A stretch of 64,000 bases of DNA from Ricinus communis (taxonomy: Eukaryota > Streptophyta > Magnoliopsida > Malpighiales > Euphorbiaceae). Shown piece by piece: positions 1 to 10,560 of the stretch. How positions within the stretch are numbered: the stretch's first letter is position 1; each line of letters opens with the position of its first letter. The stretch is taken from NCBI RefSeq assembly GCF_019578655.1, contig NC_063259.1, forward strand, positions 10,506,489 through 10,570,488. The letters run 5' to 3'. Below the pieces are notes generated by a model. The model did no database searches. It was given only the letters and a program-made list of their open reading frames with translations, and had not been told where the DNA came from. The position numbers and the translations under genes are program-made.

Positions 1-1250
1 AAGAGGTAGAAAACCCTAGAGGCCAGGATAAACACTCCATTTAATGATCGATAATTCTAGGAATTAAAGATAATTACATGGCTTTATCAAACCATTTTCT
101 ATCGACAAATACAATCCTTTATAAGCAAAACTTAAGATAGTATTGATAAAAATCTATTTAATTACAAAAGAATAAAAAATTAGATAATTATTGGTATAAT
201 GCCTTTAAAAAATCAATTTCAACAGTTACAAGTGTTTAAATGTCAACAAATTTATCGAAAAATGACCACAAAAACCGAACTTTAAGTTAACCGGCACAGT
301 GCAAAGCCTATTGGCTCTATATAAAGTCGATTGACTCTAGAGGTTGGCATAATCGAGAAAATTTATATTTTAGCCACTAAACTTGGTCATTTGATTGATT
401 TTTACCCAAAACTGACTATTCCGGTCAATTTGGTCCAATTTTGATCATTCGAATTTAAAAAATAATAATATATTGGCTTGATTGTTCATAACCCTAATCC
501 AGACTTTGACCTTCCACAGCTCTGTGAGACTCGAGAAGAACATAGATTTTCATCATGGAATTTTCTATAATTCTCTCGATATCTAGATTTAGAAATCTAG
601 TGCTTATAGCTCACCTCTAATTTGTCGAGATTTATAAACATATTCATGGTTAAATAAATTAAGGCAAAGCATAAGTATCAAGGATATGAGAGTTGTAGAA
701 CCTTCACTCTGTAATCCTATGACATCTTGATAACCTCCCTTTTAGTATATTGTGTGCAGAGAATTCCTCTAGCTTCATGGTTTTTCTAAAACCGATCTCT
801 AGATGATGGACACTTTCACTGCTGACTGTTTGGAGTTTTTTTATCGCATTCCGCTTCGATAAGCAAAGGTTGCAATTTCCACTTTGGGTTGTGTTTTGGT
901 AAATTTTTCATTTTTGGGTGTTAAACTAGTAATTTCTTTCCTTTTCTTAGACAATTCTCGCTTTGGGATGGAGAATAATGATTTTCCCCCTCTAGGGTGT
1001 ATTATGGTATTTCGCCCTTTTAGTGATTAAACTGGTAATTTATTAATCAGGGACCAAAAGGTAATTTGATAGTCAAAGACCAGAGTGGTAATTTACCACT
1101 TTTAAGGCATATATATACATTCCTTTCCTTTCTTTTCTCATGCGAACCTTTTCTCTACTTCTTTGCTTTTTTTTTTTATTTCTCTCTTATGTATCAGCCA
1201 AATTGAGCACTATGATGTGTATGTTTGTGTGTCAAACTTGGTTTTTTTGT
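1..1250 (+). repeat. LTR-like leader of element A (Tat-type)
   Basis: No coding capacity. From about 250 onward the segment is recognisably homologous to the reverse complement of 29.8-30.9 kb: both share the phrase 'attggctct', a block ending in 'ctcaatatctagat'/'ctcgatatctagat', a 'gattaaataaatt'-like stretch, and then several 'ggtaattt..ccactt' lines before a TATA run. The best core promoter candidate is TATATATA at 1110-1117, followed by a pyrimidine-rich tract (1120-1190). Because the same leader stands before a PMD-type coding segment in both places, I read it as an LTR or LTR-derived promoter. The left boundary lies outside the window, and no matching 3' LTR was found near 14.6 kb. Confidence 0.5.
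1110..1117 (+). promoter_or_regulatory. TATA box in the element A leader
   Basis: TATATATA followed by a C/T-rich stretch. An equivalent box lies at the same relative place in the inverted homologous leader (29834-29841). Inferred only from sequence and position. Confidence 0.4.
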
Positions 1251-1260
1251 GACTTCTTAG

Positions 1261-1437
1261 ATGGATATGTTCTAGATCCGGTTTGCCAATAGTCTCTACG
1301 AGGGTCGTGAGTGGCTCGATAAACTTCTAAGCACTGTTCAGGCTCGAATTAAAGATACTAGGTTTCGCCAGTTCGTGGCTACTCTACCCTTAGCTGTTGG
1401 GAGGACGAATCACAAGAGGAAGACGAGGGCAAACTGA
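1261..1437 (+). pseudogene. Plant mobile domain (PMD) N-terminal fragment
   Basis: Translation in the frame starting at 1261 (MDMF, stop, then IRFANSLYEGREWLDKLL) gives about 50 residues that match the minus-strand PMD gene at 29.1-29.2 kb: REWxxKLLSxVQxRIxDxxFxQxVATL is shared. It follows a possible splice acceptor (CTTCTTAG, directly before 1261). After GRTNHKRK the similarity ends and a stop follows at 1435, so the ERW..THTF core of the domain is missing. PMD proteins occur both as host genes and inside retrotransposons and MULEs. Here the fragment sits upstream of Tat-type pol. An in-frame stop at codon 5 shows decay. Confidence 0.55.
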
Positions 1438-1985
1438 AGGGCAAGACTCTAATAGGCGTGTTCATCCAGGAGTACAAGCCTTACTTCAAGGAGCTCGAAC
1501 CTGTTAATGTAGCTGGGACTGAGGAACCAGGGTTCGAGATTTTTAAGAACCTAATTATCTATAAGATGGTTGAGCTGAGTATTAAGGAATTTCGAGAGAA
1601 GGTCACCACCAAGATACAAGAGTTGAAGTTGAAAGAGTTCACCGCTCAAATCGGAGAAAATAAGCCAATAGGAACTAGCTACTCTTATTAATAATAATAG
1701 TATTAATATTTTTTATGATGATGATGTAATAACATCTAATATTTATGAGGATGATGTCTCTTTTCTTTCTATGATCAATGATATAAACAATTTTGCTTAC
1801 TTATGTGATATTTTTCCTCATGGTAGTGTGCATTTTGATAATCATGACATGTACATGTTTGACATCAATTCGATACAAATTGATTCATTTAATCTAGGTA
1901 TAGATACAAATCCTCGGAACATTCTGATAGCTCATAATATAATTCCTGAACGAGAGAATTTGAGAAAATAATAGAAGAAAGAAAA
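1438..1985 (+). pseudogene. Element A: gag/protease-to-RT linker remnant
   Basis: Two short open stretches (1458-1691 and 1771-1971) in different frames, separated by stops. The second has the acidic, Asn/Asp-rich character and the 'DTNPRNILIAHNI' run seen in Tat-lineage polyproteins between protease and RT. The first (FIQEYKPYFKELEP...) is not recognised. No DSG/DLG protease motif is visible, so most of gag and protease must be deleted or beyond recognition. It leads without a gap into the RT at 1990. Confidence 0.4.
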
Positions 1986-1989
1986 GTAG

Positions 1990-2908
1990 TATTTGCTCGG
2001 TCCTTTGACGACGCCAGGTTTAGATAGGAAAATAGCAGATTACCATATCTCGACTCATCCGCATATCAAAACAGTGAAGTAGAAGATGAGAAGACTAAGG
2101 CCAGAATGGGCTGAGAAAATACAATAAGAGGTCATTAAGTAGGTTACAGCCAATTTTCTCAATGTGGTTGACTACTCCAAATGGTTGGCAAACATTGTTC
2201 CAGTCCCAAGAAGGAAGGTAAGGTCCGAATGTGCATAGATTACAGGGACTTGAATAAGGCATGCCCTAAGGATGAGTTTCCCCTTTCCTACATAGATATA
2301 ATAGTTGATAGTGCTGCCTCGAATGCGATATATTTTTTCACAGATGGGTTCTTTAGGTATAATTAGATCATGATGGCAGTAGTGGACAAGCTGAAGAAGT
2401 CATTTATCACCGAGTGAGGGACGTACTGCTACAAGGTTATGCCTTTTGGACTAAAGAACATGGGGGCAACTTATCAGAGAGCAGCCACTACCTTTTCTCA
2501 TGACATGATGCATAAGGAGGTGTATGTTGATGACATGATAGTAAAGTCTGAAACAAGGGAAGGAAACTTTCAGTCTATTGATAAGTTTTTAGGATGAGAG
2601 GAAAGGTATAACTTGAGACTCAGCCCAAAAAATGACATATTTGAAGTTACATCAGGGAAGCTATTAGGGCATATAGTAAGTCAGCGGGGCATAGAGATCG
2701 ATCCGGACAAGGTCAAGGCTATTCAAGAGATGCCAGTACTAAACATAAAGGTTTTCTAGGATGCTTACAATACATCAGCAGGTTCATTCCCAAGCTCATA
2801 GTTTTTTATGATGCTATCTTTAAGCCTTTGAAGAAGCATCAGCCCGTTGTGTGGGATGAACATTGTTAGAAGGCCTTTGATAGAATCATAAAATATCTGA
2901 TGAAGCTG
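1990..2908 (+). pseudogene. Element A: Ty3/gypsy reverse transcriptase, 5' part
   Basis: Reads through the pre-RT motif (PGLDRKIADYHI), KKEGKVRMCIDYRDLNKACPK, the MPFGLKNMGATYQR motif and the catalytic YVDDM box (2523-2537), then the connection motif GHIVSQRGIEIDPDK and the start of the RNase H thumb. The RDLNKACPKD and PFGLKN signatures are typical of the Tat lineage. At least seven in-frame stops (for example at 2363, 2416, 2596, 2757) make it dead. It breaks off at 2908 where element B begins and resumes at 12932 in the same frame. Confidence 0.88.
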
Positions 2909-2913
2909 TCGGT

Positions 2914-3589
2914 TGATGCGCGCTATCCGCATACAGTAAAGTGCACCGATTGTATCAAGTAATATAATGATGAGTAAGAGTATCATTCCACTCGGGACCT
3001 ACTTATGAGTACTACCTTTAATCATACTCTAATGTTTAGCAATCAAAATATTATTTGGGTGTAATTATATTTAAAAGTAAAACAATCTTGAAAAGAAAGT
3101 TTAAAACGATTGGTAAATTTATCAAGGATAAAGCCTATTTAGGCAGTGAATCCCCGTAACGACTTAAGTATTTCATGAAACTAATAGTAATTAATTCAAA
3201 TCAAGAGTTGAGTTAGCATTCCATAAAATTAGATTTAAACCTTTCTCAAGTGCTAATTCCTAAGAGGAAGGAGATGAATCTCTTTTCAAACCCACTCACA
3301 TAGGTCATGCATTAAGATTAAGGAACAACTGAACCAAAGGATCTTGTAGATCTATCTCTAGTATATCAATCCTTAATCCCTAAGATGTGATCTTTTTCAT
3401 AAGAAGTTATCTCTAATTAATTTATGAAAATAAATCCCAATTAATACGTTGACTTATCAATTGAAATAGATAATTATCAAAGAAATAACACAACTCATAG
3501 AAAAGATTAATTGCATTAACTTTGAATCAATCTATATAAAATAAATTAGGGTTCATCAAAACCCAAATAGCAAGAAAATTAGTTCTTAG
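2914..3589 (-). repeat. Element B truncated 3' LTR
   Basis: Aligns, with modest divergence, to 11523-12214: both open TGATGCGCGCTAT, share 'aagtaatataatgatgagtaagagtat', and stay alignable to 'aaaattagttcttag'. Only about half of the 1404-bp LTR is present. The other half (U3 in the element's orientation), the polypurine tract and the end of the ATHILA ORF are missing at the junction near 3589, consistent with one deletion. Confidence 0.85.
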
Positions 3590-4345
3590 CTAACCTAGTG
3601 ATGTACATTCCACCACACAAACACCCCTTCTTTAATCTTTTGGCTTGCTCTAGCAAATACACCAACAGACTTAAAGCCACATTGCACCAAATACCCTCCT
3701 CTAAACATATAAAATAAAACAAGTCCTGTTGAGTGCAATGTCCCCCACTCTCCCCTCTATCCGTTATTGTTGTAATCAATAAAAAGTGCATAAAACATAA
3801 TGGGAAATAATCGAAAGTGGAAGTCTTAGATCTTGACGTCACACACCTAGGTGTATTTGGTGCCAATTTTGCCCAAACCCCTTATAGAGTGCGCTTTTCA
3901 AAGAACTTAAAAGGTGCATGCCTATATTCATCGGATGCCACATCTTCTTCCGTGTAGATAGCGAATTCATTCACTAACATATCAAATATTTCCTACCTAA
4001 TCGAAAGAATTCGAGGGTGATCTCTTTAAAGGCTAGTTTCGAAATCTTGAAAAATTTCTTCCATGCAGGTTGGTTTACCCATCTTCTGAGTTGCTCCTCA
4101 AAACCAATAGACCTCATGAATTCCCAATTGATGTGATGAGTAGGGCAAAATCTCTTATTGGCTAGATTCTCAAACCATGCTCAGGAGATGTTGCCGGTGA
4201 ATTGCACAGATGGGTGTTTTCTGTCAAAAGAAACCAATGGGGCGAATAGATGAGGGACTTGTGACGAAGAACTTCCGCTTCTAGGATGTTTGGTTGGGAT
4301 TTGGGTAGGAGTTCACTTCTTAAAGGCACTTTTCTTGGGCCCCAT
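3590..4345 (-). pseudogene. Element B: ATHILA-type third ORF, N-terminal part
   Basis: Starting at ATG 4345 the minus strand reads MGPKKSAFKK, stop, then a Pro/Ser/Thr-rich stretch, a block with VSFDRKHPSVQFTGNIS and WEFMRSIGFEEQLRRW, and FKEITLEFF, which matches the YxELTLEFLSTF motif of the ATHILA ORF1 family found downstream of integrase in Athila elements. A comparable motif is in element C (YRELTIEFLSTF). Several stops and a shift occur before about 3830. The C-terminal half is absent because of the deletion into the LTR. Function is unknown; some authors call this position env-like, but no membrane segment is visible here. Confidence 0.65.
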
Positions 4346-4440
4346 TATGAAGAAGAGAAAGAGAGGAAGAAGAAAAATGAAAGAAATACAAAATAGAAAG
4401 GAATGAAGAGTGTGTTAAGAAGGAGAATGATGTGTGTAGG
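4346..4440 (-). promoter_or_regulatory. Pyrimidine-rich leader of the element B ATHILA ORF
   Basis: On the minus strand the 90 bases before ATG 4345 are almost entirely C/T (purine-rich on the plus strand), resembling an LTR R/U5-type leader. It separates the ORF from the TATA-like site near 4550. Confidence 0.4.
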
Positions 4441-4543
4441 CAAAGAAGTGAGAAGAGGTGAGAGAAAGATGATGATGTATTAGAGAGAGGGAAAAGATAG
4501 GCGGCTAGGGTTATGTGAGGAGTGAGTGAACAAAAGTTAGAAA

Positions 4544-4557
4544 CGACTTAAATAGTG
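4544..4557 (-). promoter_or_regulatory. TATA-like box before the element B ATHILA ORF
   Basis: Minus strand reads CACTATTTAAGTCG, immediately downstream of the CACGG-rich segment. The LTR of B has the same layout (CATTATTTAGG at 12454-12464 right after its CACGG-rich part). Inferred promoter. Confidence 0.4.
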
Positions 4558-4569
4558 TGCATTTGTCAA

Positions 4570-4840
4570 TTCCACACGGGAAGAGACACGGCCGTGTGGC
4601 GTCTTTCATATTCCAGCATTTGAGTCACACAGGAGGGACATGGGCGTTCACCTCCCAGTGTGATATGGAGAAGGCTTCGGGAAGTTTTATGATGTTACAC
4701 GGCAGATATTGACTCTATACGGGAGGGACATGGGCGTGTCACCTTCTTGTGTCACCTGCTAATTCTCTAGGCCAGTTTTATCTATTCCCTACGAGAAGAG
4801 ACACGGTCGTGTAGCTCCCCGTGTGGCGTAGAGTTTCAAA
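4570..4840 (-). repeat. CACGG/CCGTG-rich inverted-repeat segment inside element B
   Basis: Contains repeated motifs such as ACACGGCCGTGTGG, CCACACGGGAAGAG and TACGGGAGGGACATGGGCGT, many palindromic or mutually inverted, in an otherwise AT-rich region. The element's LTR has the same vocabulary at 12478-12745 (CACACGGGCGG, GCCCGTGTGGCAC). The two are not simply alignable end to end, so this is either a diverged LTR-derived copy or an independently evolved module. Confidence 0.6.
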
Positions 4841-5099
4841 CAAATCCCTACTTTACCTTTGCTTGGAATTATATAATCAACTCCTCTATGCCTTATTCAT
4901 TCAATGATAAAGTTGAAAAACCAATAATTCACACAAACATGCTTAAAAATCAAATGAAACTTGAAATAAATTTAATTGAATTTATTAAATAGCATAAAGA
5001 ACTAGCCAAAATTAAGATAAATTGTCTCCAAACCCTAAACAGAAAAGAATAAGACCAATCACTAACTAATAGAAAAAGTTTATTAACTAGAGCTAAAAG

Positions 5100-5670
5100 A
5101 CCAAAAACCTATTCCAATGGCTTCCTGGTCGCCCTTTCCCTCTCTTAACCTTAGGGGGTTTCTGAACCTTCTTTGGACGTCCTTGTCCTCTCTTAGCTGT
5201 CGAGACAATACGATCTTGCTTCTTGGGACGACCTCGAGATCTTGGGTAGGTGGGGATGCTTCTCTACCTTCCCAATCACTAGGTTTGCTAGGATCACTCT
5301 CTATACTTGCATTAGAATTTGCATATGATCCGTAGTATAATCTTCATAAAGGTATCTTTCTTGATAAGCTCTCTCATGACACTTATTCTCCATTATTTCC
5401 TCCAAAGTTTAAACTGGTTCATTGATTTTGGGGTATGCTCTTTGATAAGCTAATATAATAGTAAACTTCTCTGCCCTTGGATCCTATAGCCTCCTTTTCC
5501 TATATAATGGTACACATCTTTTAGGAGATGATGAATGAGGTAATAGAAAATTTCGCTTTACAATCTTGCTTGGCTGTGGTGTGGGTGATCATGATCTATA
5601 CCTAGATTTAGGTGGTGATAGTGAAGGTGAAGAAGGAACATCATGTACCTTATTTTCTTAAGTGCTCATG
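5100..5670 (-). pseudogene. Element B: small ORF with AT-hook-like motifs
   Basis: Located between integrase and the CACGG-rich spacer. The last stretch before the stop, at about 5085-5240 on the minus strand, reads PRSRGRPKKQDR, then KRGQGRPKKVQKPPK and KRGKGRPGSH. RGRPKK is the canonical AT-hook core and the other two are close variants. Upstream to 5670 the reading is Ser/Pro-rich with several stops and shifts. AT-hooks bind the minor groove of AT DNA; a role in chromatin targeting is a guess. The plus-strand ORF over the same bases is a shadow. Confidence 0.45.
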
Positions 5671-5699
5671 GCTAATAGAGAGAGGAAGAATAAAAAATA

Positions 5700-6190
5700 G
5701 TATAGGGAAGATAGACAAGATCCTATTTATAGAGCAACTCCTAAGAATTGTACTCCTAAATGGGTTTGATAGTGCTTATTGAAATAATATTAGGATTTTA
5801 GCTCTAACAGTAAAACTGAACTATTATTCCTTAAAGAAGAAAAAAAGAAAGACAACTCTAATACAACAACTAATTTAATCCTAATTAACTAGAACTCTAA
5901 AGCCTTATGGGCCCTAATTAAATTACAATATGCTAAAACCCATGAGAGACTAAACTAAAACCCAATAGGAGTAAGGAATGGGCTTAAATCCTTAGTGCTA
6001 AAATAAAAGAAAGAGAAAATAATAATAATAAAAGCATGATTAACCAAAAATAAAAATAACAATAAAATCAATTTAAAAGGAAATAGTAGGTTGTCTCCTA
6101 CCAAGTGGTTCTTTAACGTCCTGTTAGCTAAGCAAATCTGTATCAACTCATATTCACTCGAGAAGTTTTAACACTTCTTTTCCTGAATCA
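5700..6190 (-). other. Element B: post-integrase tail, no gene seen
   Basis: AT-rich sequence between the end of the integrase remnant and the AT-hook ORF. It contains A/T runs but no motif I can assign. Confidence 0.4.
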
Positions 6191-6199
6191 AACTCTCCT

Positions 6200-7210
6200 C
6201 CAAAATATGGTTTTACCTTATGGCCAGTAACTTTGCAATCACCATTTTCAGGATGAGTTAACTCAACTGTTCCATATAAAAATATTTGCTTAACAATAAA
6301 TGAGCCTGATCAATGTGACTTTAACTTACTCGAGAAGTCTCGAGTTGAATAAAAGCACCTTATCTCCAGCTTGAAACTCTCTACTTGGCTTAATCCTAGA
6401 ATCATGCCACTTCTTTGTTCGCTCTTTAGTTAGACGGGCATTCTCATACGCATGCTGCTTTCATTCAACCAGTTCATCAACTTGCAATTTGCTTTTAAAA
6501 CCTGCACTAGCTAAATCAAGATTAACTTGTTTAATTGCCTAAAAAGCTTTATGCTCAATTTCAACAGGTAGATGGCAAGATTTTCCATAAACTAATCTAT
6601 AAGGAGTAGTTCCTAGGGCTATTTTGAACACAGTCCTGTAGGCCCATATAGCATCATTCAATTTAATGAACCAATCCTTCTTTAGATCATTCTGCAGTTT
6701 TCTCAAGGATTCTCTTCAACTCTCTATTGGTATTCTCTACTTTACCACTAGTTTAAGAGTGATAAAGGGTGGCAAATGTATGTGTGACTCAAACCCTCCT
6801 TAACACTTTTTCTAGCTAAGCATTACAAAAGTGTGCACCCCTATCATTGATAATGGCCTTGAGGATGCCAAACTTGCAGAAAATCTTTTTCAAGCATTTC
6901 ACTACTACCCTTTACATCATTATGAGGCAAAGCTTGTGCCTTGACCCATTTAGAGACATAATCAATAGCCACCAATATATATTTATTTCCAAAAGAATTA
7001 GGAAAGGATCCCATGAAATCTATGCCCCACACATCAAAAATTTCACATTCAAGTATACGTTAACAATAGTCATATTCTTGCACAAATGATTGGCTATCCT
7101 TAAACAGAGTCGGCCAATAGAATCCTAATTATAGGATTTTTTGAGCTATTCTACTCACCCAATAATGTCCTCCAGTTGGTCCACTATGGCAATGACCAAG
7201 AATGCTCATA
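6200..7210 (-). pseudogene. Element B: integrase
   Basis: Minus-strand reading starts with an HHCC-like remnant (GPTGGHYWVSRIAQ), then [20 protein letters not shown] and [16 protein letters not shown], the catalytic-core start with the first Asp (open 7032-6844). Next come IWAYRTVFKIALGTTPYRLV and YGKSCHLPVEIEHKAFxAI, characteristic of Athila integrases, and the C-terminal SREFQAGDKVLLFNSRL. The central D,D-35-E part is broken by stops and a shift near 6840. Confidence 0.82.
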
Positions 7211-7499
7211 GTTTGCGGCCATGCCACATACCTCCTTATTATCCTATCTGCAAATATTTTAAATAGAAAGGGTCTTTCCAAAAGTAATATCCCAAATCTA
7301 TAAAGACTTTCATGTATTGTTGATAAGAGTATTCTTCTGGAAGTTCCTTGCCAACTAAATAATTTGCAAAATCAGCATATACCATGGTATTGAAAAATCT
7401 AAAATACCTACAAAAGTTGTTGTAGCATACAACTGTTCATTCGAAAAATGGTGATTAATGTCCCTCTCCTATAACTTCTCCACATAGGGGTTCTCAAGG

Positions 7500-8660
7500 C
7501 ATGATAGATGGTTAGCCGCCAAGTTCTCTGCACCTCTTTTATCTTGTATCTCCAAATCAAATTCCTACAAAAAGTAAAATTCATCTTATTAATCTTGGTT
7601 CCGCATCAGTCTTAGAGAACATATACCTTAATGTTGAATGGTCAGTGTATACTATCACTTTTGACAAAATCAAGTACGATCGAAATTTTTCAAAAGTAAA
7701 AATAACTGCAAGTAGTTCCTTTTCAGTAGTGGTGTAGTTCGCTTGCACGTTAGTCATCGTTTTACTCGCATAATAAATGGGCTGAAAGTGCTTTTCTCTC
7801 CTCTGACTAAGAACGGCTCCAACTGCAAAGTTACTTGCATCACACGTTAGCTCAAAGGGAAGACTCTAATCCAGCGCTACCAGAATTGGGGCGTTAACAA
7901 GCTTGGCTCCTAGAGAGGGGAAGGTTGGCATGCATTTCTCATCAAATATAAAGTCAACATCCTTCTCCAAAATTCTAGTAAGAGGTCTAGCTATTTTAGA
8001 GAAGTTTTTAATGAACATAGGGTAGAAACCCGTAGGCCTAAGAAACTTCTAATAGCTTTGACAGATGAGGGAGGTGGTAGTTTCTCAATAGTCTCAGTCT
8101 TGGCTCTATCCACCTCAATTCCTTTACTAGAGATTTTGTGTCCCAACATAATGCCCTCCTATACCACAAAATGGCATTTCTCGTAATTTAGCACCAAATT
8201 GGTATCCTCGCATCTTATCAATACCTTCTCCAAATGCTCCAGACATTCTTCAAATGAATTTTCATGGACAGAAAAGTCATCCATGAAAACTTCTAATAAT
8301 ATCCTCAACCAAGTCATCAAAGATAGCCATCATGCGTCTCTGAAATGTGGCTGGTGCATTACATAATCCGAATTGCATTCTTCTATACGCAAAGGTTCCG
8401 TAGGGTCATGTGCATGTGGACTTTTCTTAATCCTCAAGGTCTATTGGAATCTAAAAATATCCTGATAAACTATCTAAAAAATAGTAGTACTCATGCCCTA
8501 ATAATCTTTCTAGCATTTGATCAATGAATGGTAATGGGAAATGATCTTTCCTTGTGGCATCATTTAGCTTCCTATAGTCGATGCACACCCTCCATCCTGT
8601 AACAGTTCTTGTTGGAATTAACTCATTATTTTCATTTACCACAATTGTCATGCCTCCCTT
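7500..8660 (-). pseudogene. Element B: reverse transcriptase and RNase H
   Basis: Open 8651-8451 with VTGWRVCIDYRKLNDATRKDHF; then the RT catalytic box FMDDF (8273-8287) and SVHENSFEECLEHLE, followed by CHFVVxEGIMLGHKISSKGIEVD in the connection. RNase H follows, degraded, ending in EFDLEIQDKRGAENLAANHLS (about 7570-7500). The motif set is Athila-type Ty3/gypsy. Multiple stops and frame changes. Confidence 0.82.
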
Positions 8661-8999
8661 CTTTGTGCACTAGGCTTACCCAAGAACTATCTAAAATGGG
8701 ATGAATAATCTCGGCATTAAGAAGCTCAATCACCTCCTTTTTCACTACTTCCTTCATGTTGGGATTAAGATGCCTCTGAGGTTGCACCATATTTTTGAAC
8801 TCTTCTTCCATAAGAATCTTATATGTTCAAAAGGAAGGGTTAATTCCCTTTATATTTGCAATTTTCCAGGCTATTGCCCTCCGCCTCCTTCTTAAGACTT
8901 TCAATAGCTTAGCCTTTTAGTCATTTAGTAATGCAGAACTAATTATTATTGGTACCCATCAGAAAGGCGTACTCCAAATGCTCAGGAAGCTGCTTAAGT

Positions 9000-9680
9000 T
9001 CCAAAGAAGGAGGATCTTCAATGGAAGGCTTCATCCTTTCCTCTTTCGGTATCTCTATAGGCTCGAATGACTACTTTCTCATTGGCCTTGCTGCCTCAAG
9101 ATAGACTAGCTGTTCCAAAGCTATTGGCATCTCACATTTCTCATGTTCCTATACCAAACATAACTTCAAAAGATCTTTAGAAATAATAGATGAAATACAA
9201 TTTATAGTCTCATACTCAATTCTATCATTACTAACATCCATGTCATCAAGTACAAGCGAATGTCTCATGGCGTTAGGGATCTAAAACGTCACTTGCTCTT
9301 CCCCTACCCTAAGAATAAGCTTACAATCCCTAAAGTAAGGGAAACATAAATAGATTCATCCATATCCATAATTACAAAATGCATAAGAAAAATAATCTCA
9401 TTAACCTTTATTAATAAGTCCTCAATGATACGCCTAGGATATACAATAGATTTATCAGCCAATTGAATGCTCAGTAGTATTGATTTAAGTTCTCCCAGCC
9501 TTAGTTTCTTGAACAAATTATAAGGCATAACGCTAATGCTAGCCCCTAAATCAGCAAGTGCATTATCAACATTTAAATTACCAATAAAGCAAGGAATAGT
9601 AAAACTCCCTGGGTCTTTTAGCTTATTTGGTGGTCTCATTTGAATGATCGTTGAACTCTTTTCCGACAATTACACCATTG
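9000..9680 (-). pseudogene. Element B: aspartic protease
   Basis: Open 9669-9304: DPGSFTIPCFIGNLNVDNAL, then the active-site triad region ADLGASISVMP, IQLADKSIVYPRRI and DFVIMDMDE-like sequence. Plant Ty3 elements of this lineage use DLGA rather than DSGA. The ILGRPFLATA motif near the end is damaged (LTLGIVSLFLG). The matching region of element C is better preserved. Confidence 0.78.
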
Positions 9681-9699
9681 ATACTTCCTCGAGGTTCCT

Positions 9700-10560
9700 C
9701 TAGTTAGAAAGGAGTTCTTTTAAGAACTTAGTATACTTGGGAATCTGCGAAAGAGCTTCTATAAAAGGTATGTTAATATGCAACTACTTAAAGAGTTCAA
9801 GAAACTTACTAAACTATGTATCCAATTTGTCTTTTTGACCAAAGGCTAGAAAGTGTATTCTGGGTTGATATTCCTTCACAAAAGGGGTAGGCTTAGGTGT
9901 TGCTTCTACTTTATCCTGTACTTCAGCCTGTGTACTCTTATTTTCATCATCAACCTTCTCAGTTGTTGTAGATTTCTCATCTACTTCATTCAGCTTAGTC
10001 TTTAGCTCTTTACCCCTTCGCGATGTGATAACCTTAAGCTGCTCCTTAGGGTTAGCTTTTGTGTTGCTCGATAAACTTCCTTGAGGCCTTTTGCTCAAAA
10101 CCTTTGCAATCCACCCCACTTGATAGTCTGAAACAATGTTTCGGATGCCGAGATAAACTCCTCCATCATCTCCTCTAGATTACTCCTTCTAGGAGGAGCT
10201 TACTGCTGGTTCTGCTGTGACAAACCTAGGAGTGGAGGTCTTAGTTGATTTTGGTTACCCCAAGAGAAATTCGGGTGATTTCTCCACTTTGGGTTATAGG
10301 TATTGCTTTATGGATTATTCTACTGCCTAATAGCATTTTTTCACATAATCATCCTGCTCGGGCTTAGCAAGGGTATTGTTGTTTTGGCAATCTTGACTTT
10401 GATGACTACCCCCACATTAATCATAAGTCATAACTTATGCCTATCTTCTAGATGAAGACATAGTCAAAGCATCCATCTTCCTGCTCATGGCCTCTAACTG
10501 TGCATTTGCAGCTGCCATAGGGTCTACTATATGGGTTCCACTCCCTTTGACTCGAACCTG
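9700..10560 (-). pseudogene. Element B: gag C-terminal part with zinc-knuckle remnant and linker
   Basis: A CGGSHQSQDC stretch around 10387-10416 fits an Athila CCHC knuckle whose first Cys has been lost. It is followed by a Lys/Glu-rich linker (open 10119-9814, SKRPQGSLSSNTKANPKEQL...) leading to PRIHFLAFGQKDKLDT before the protease. Stops separate the pieces. Confidence 0.65.

Noticed and set aside
5117..5335. Plus-strand ORF of 72 codons.
   Set aside because: Shadow of the minus-strand AT-hook-like frame of element B.
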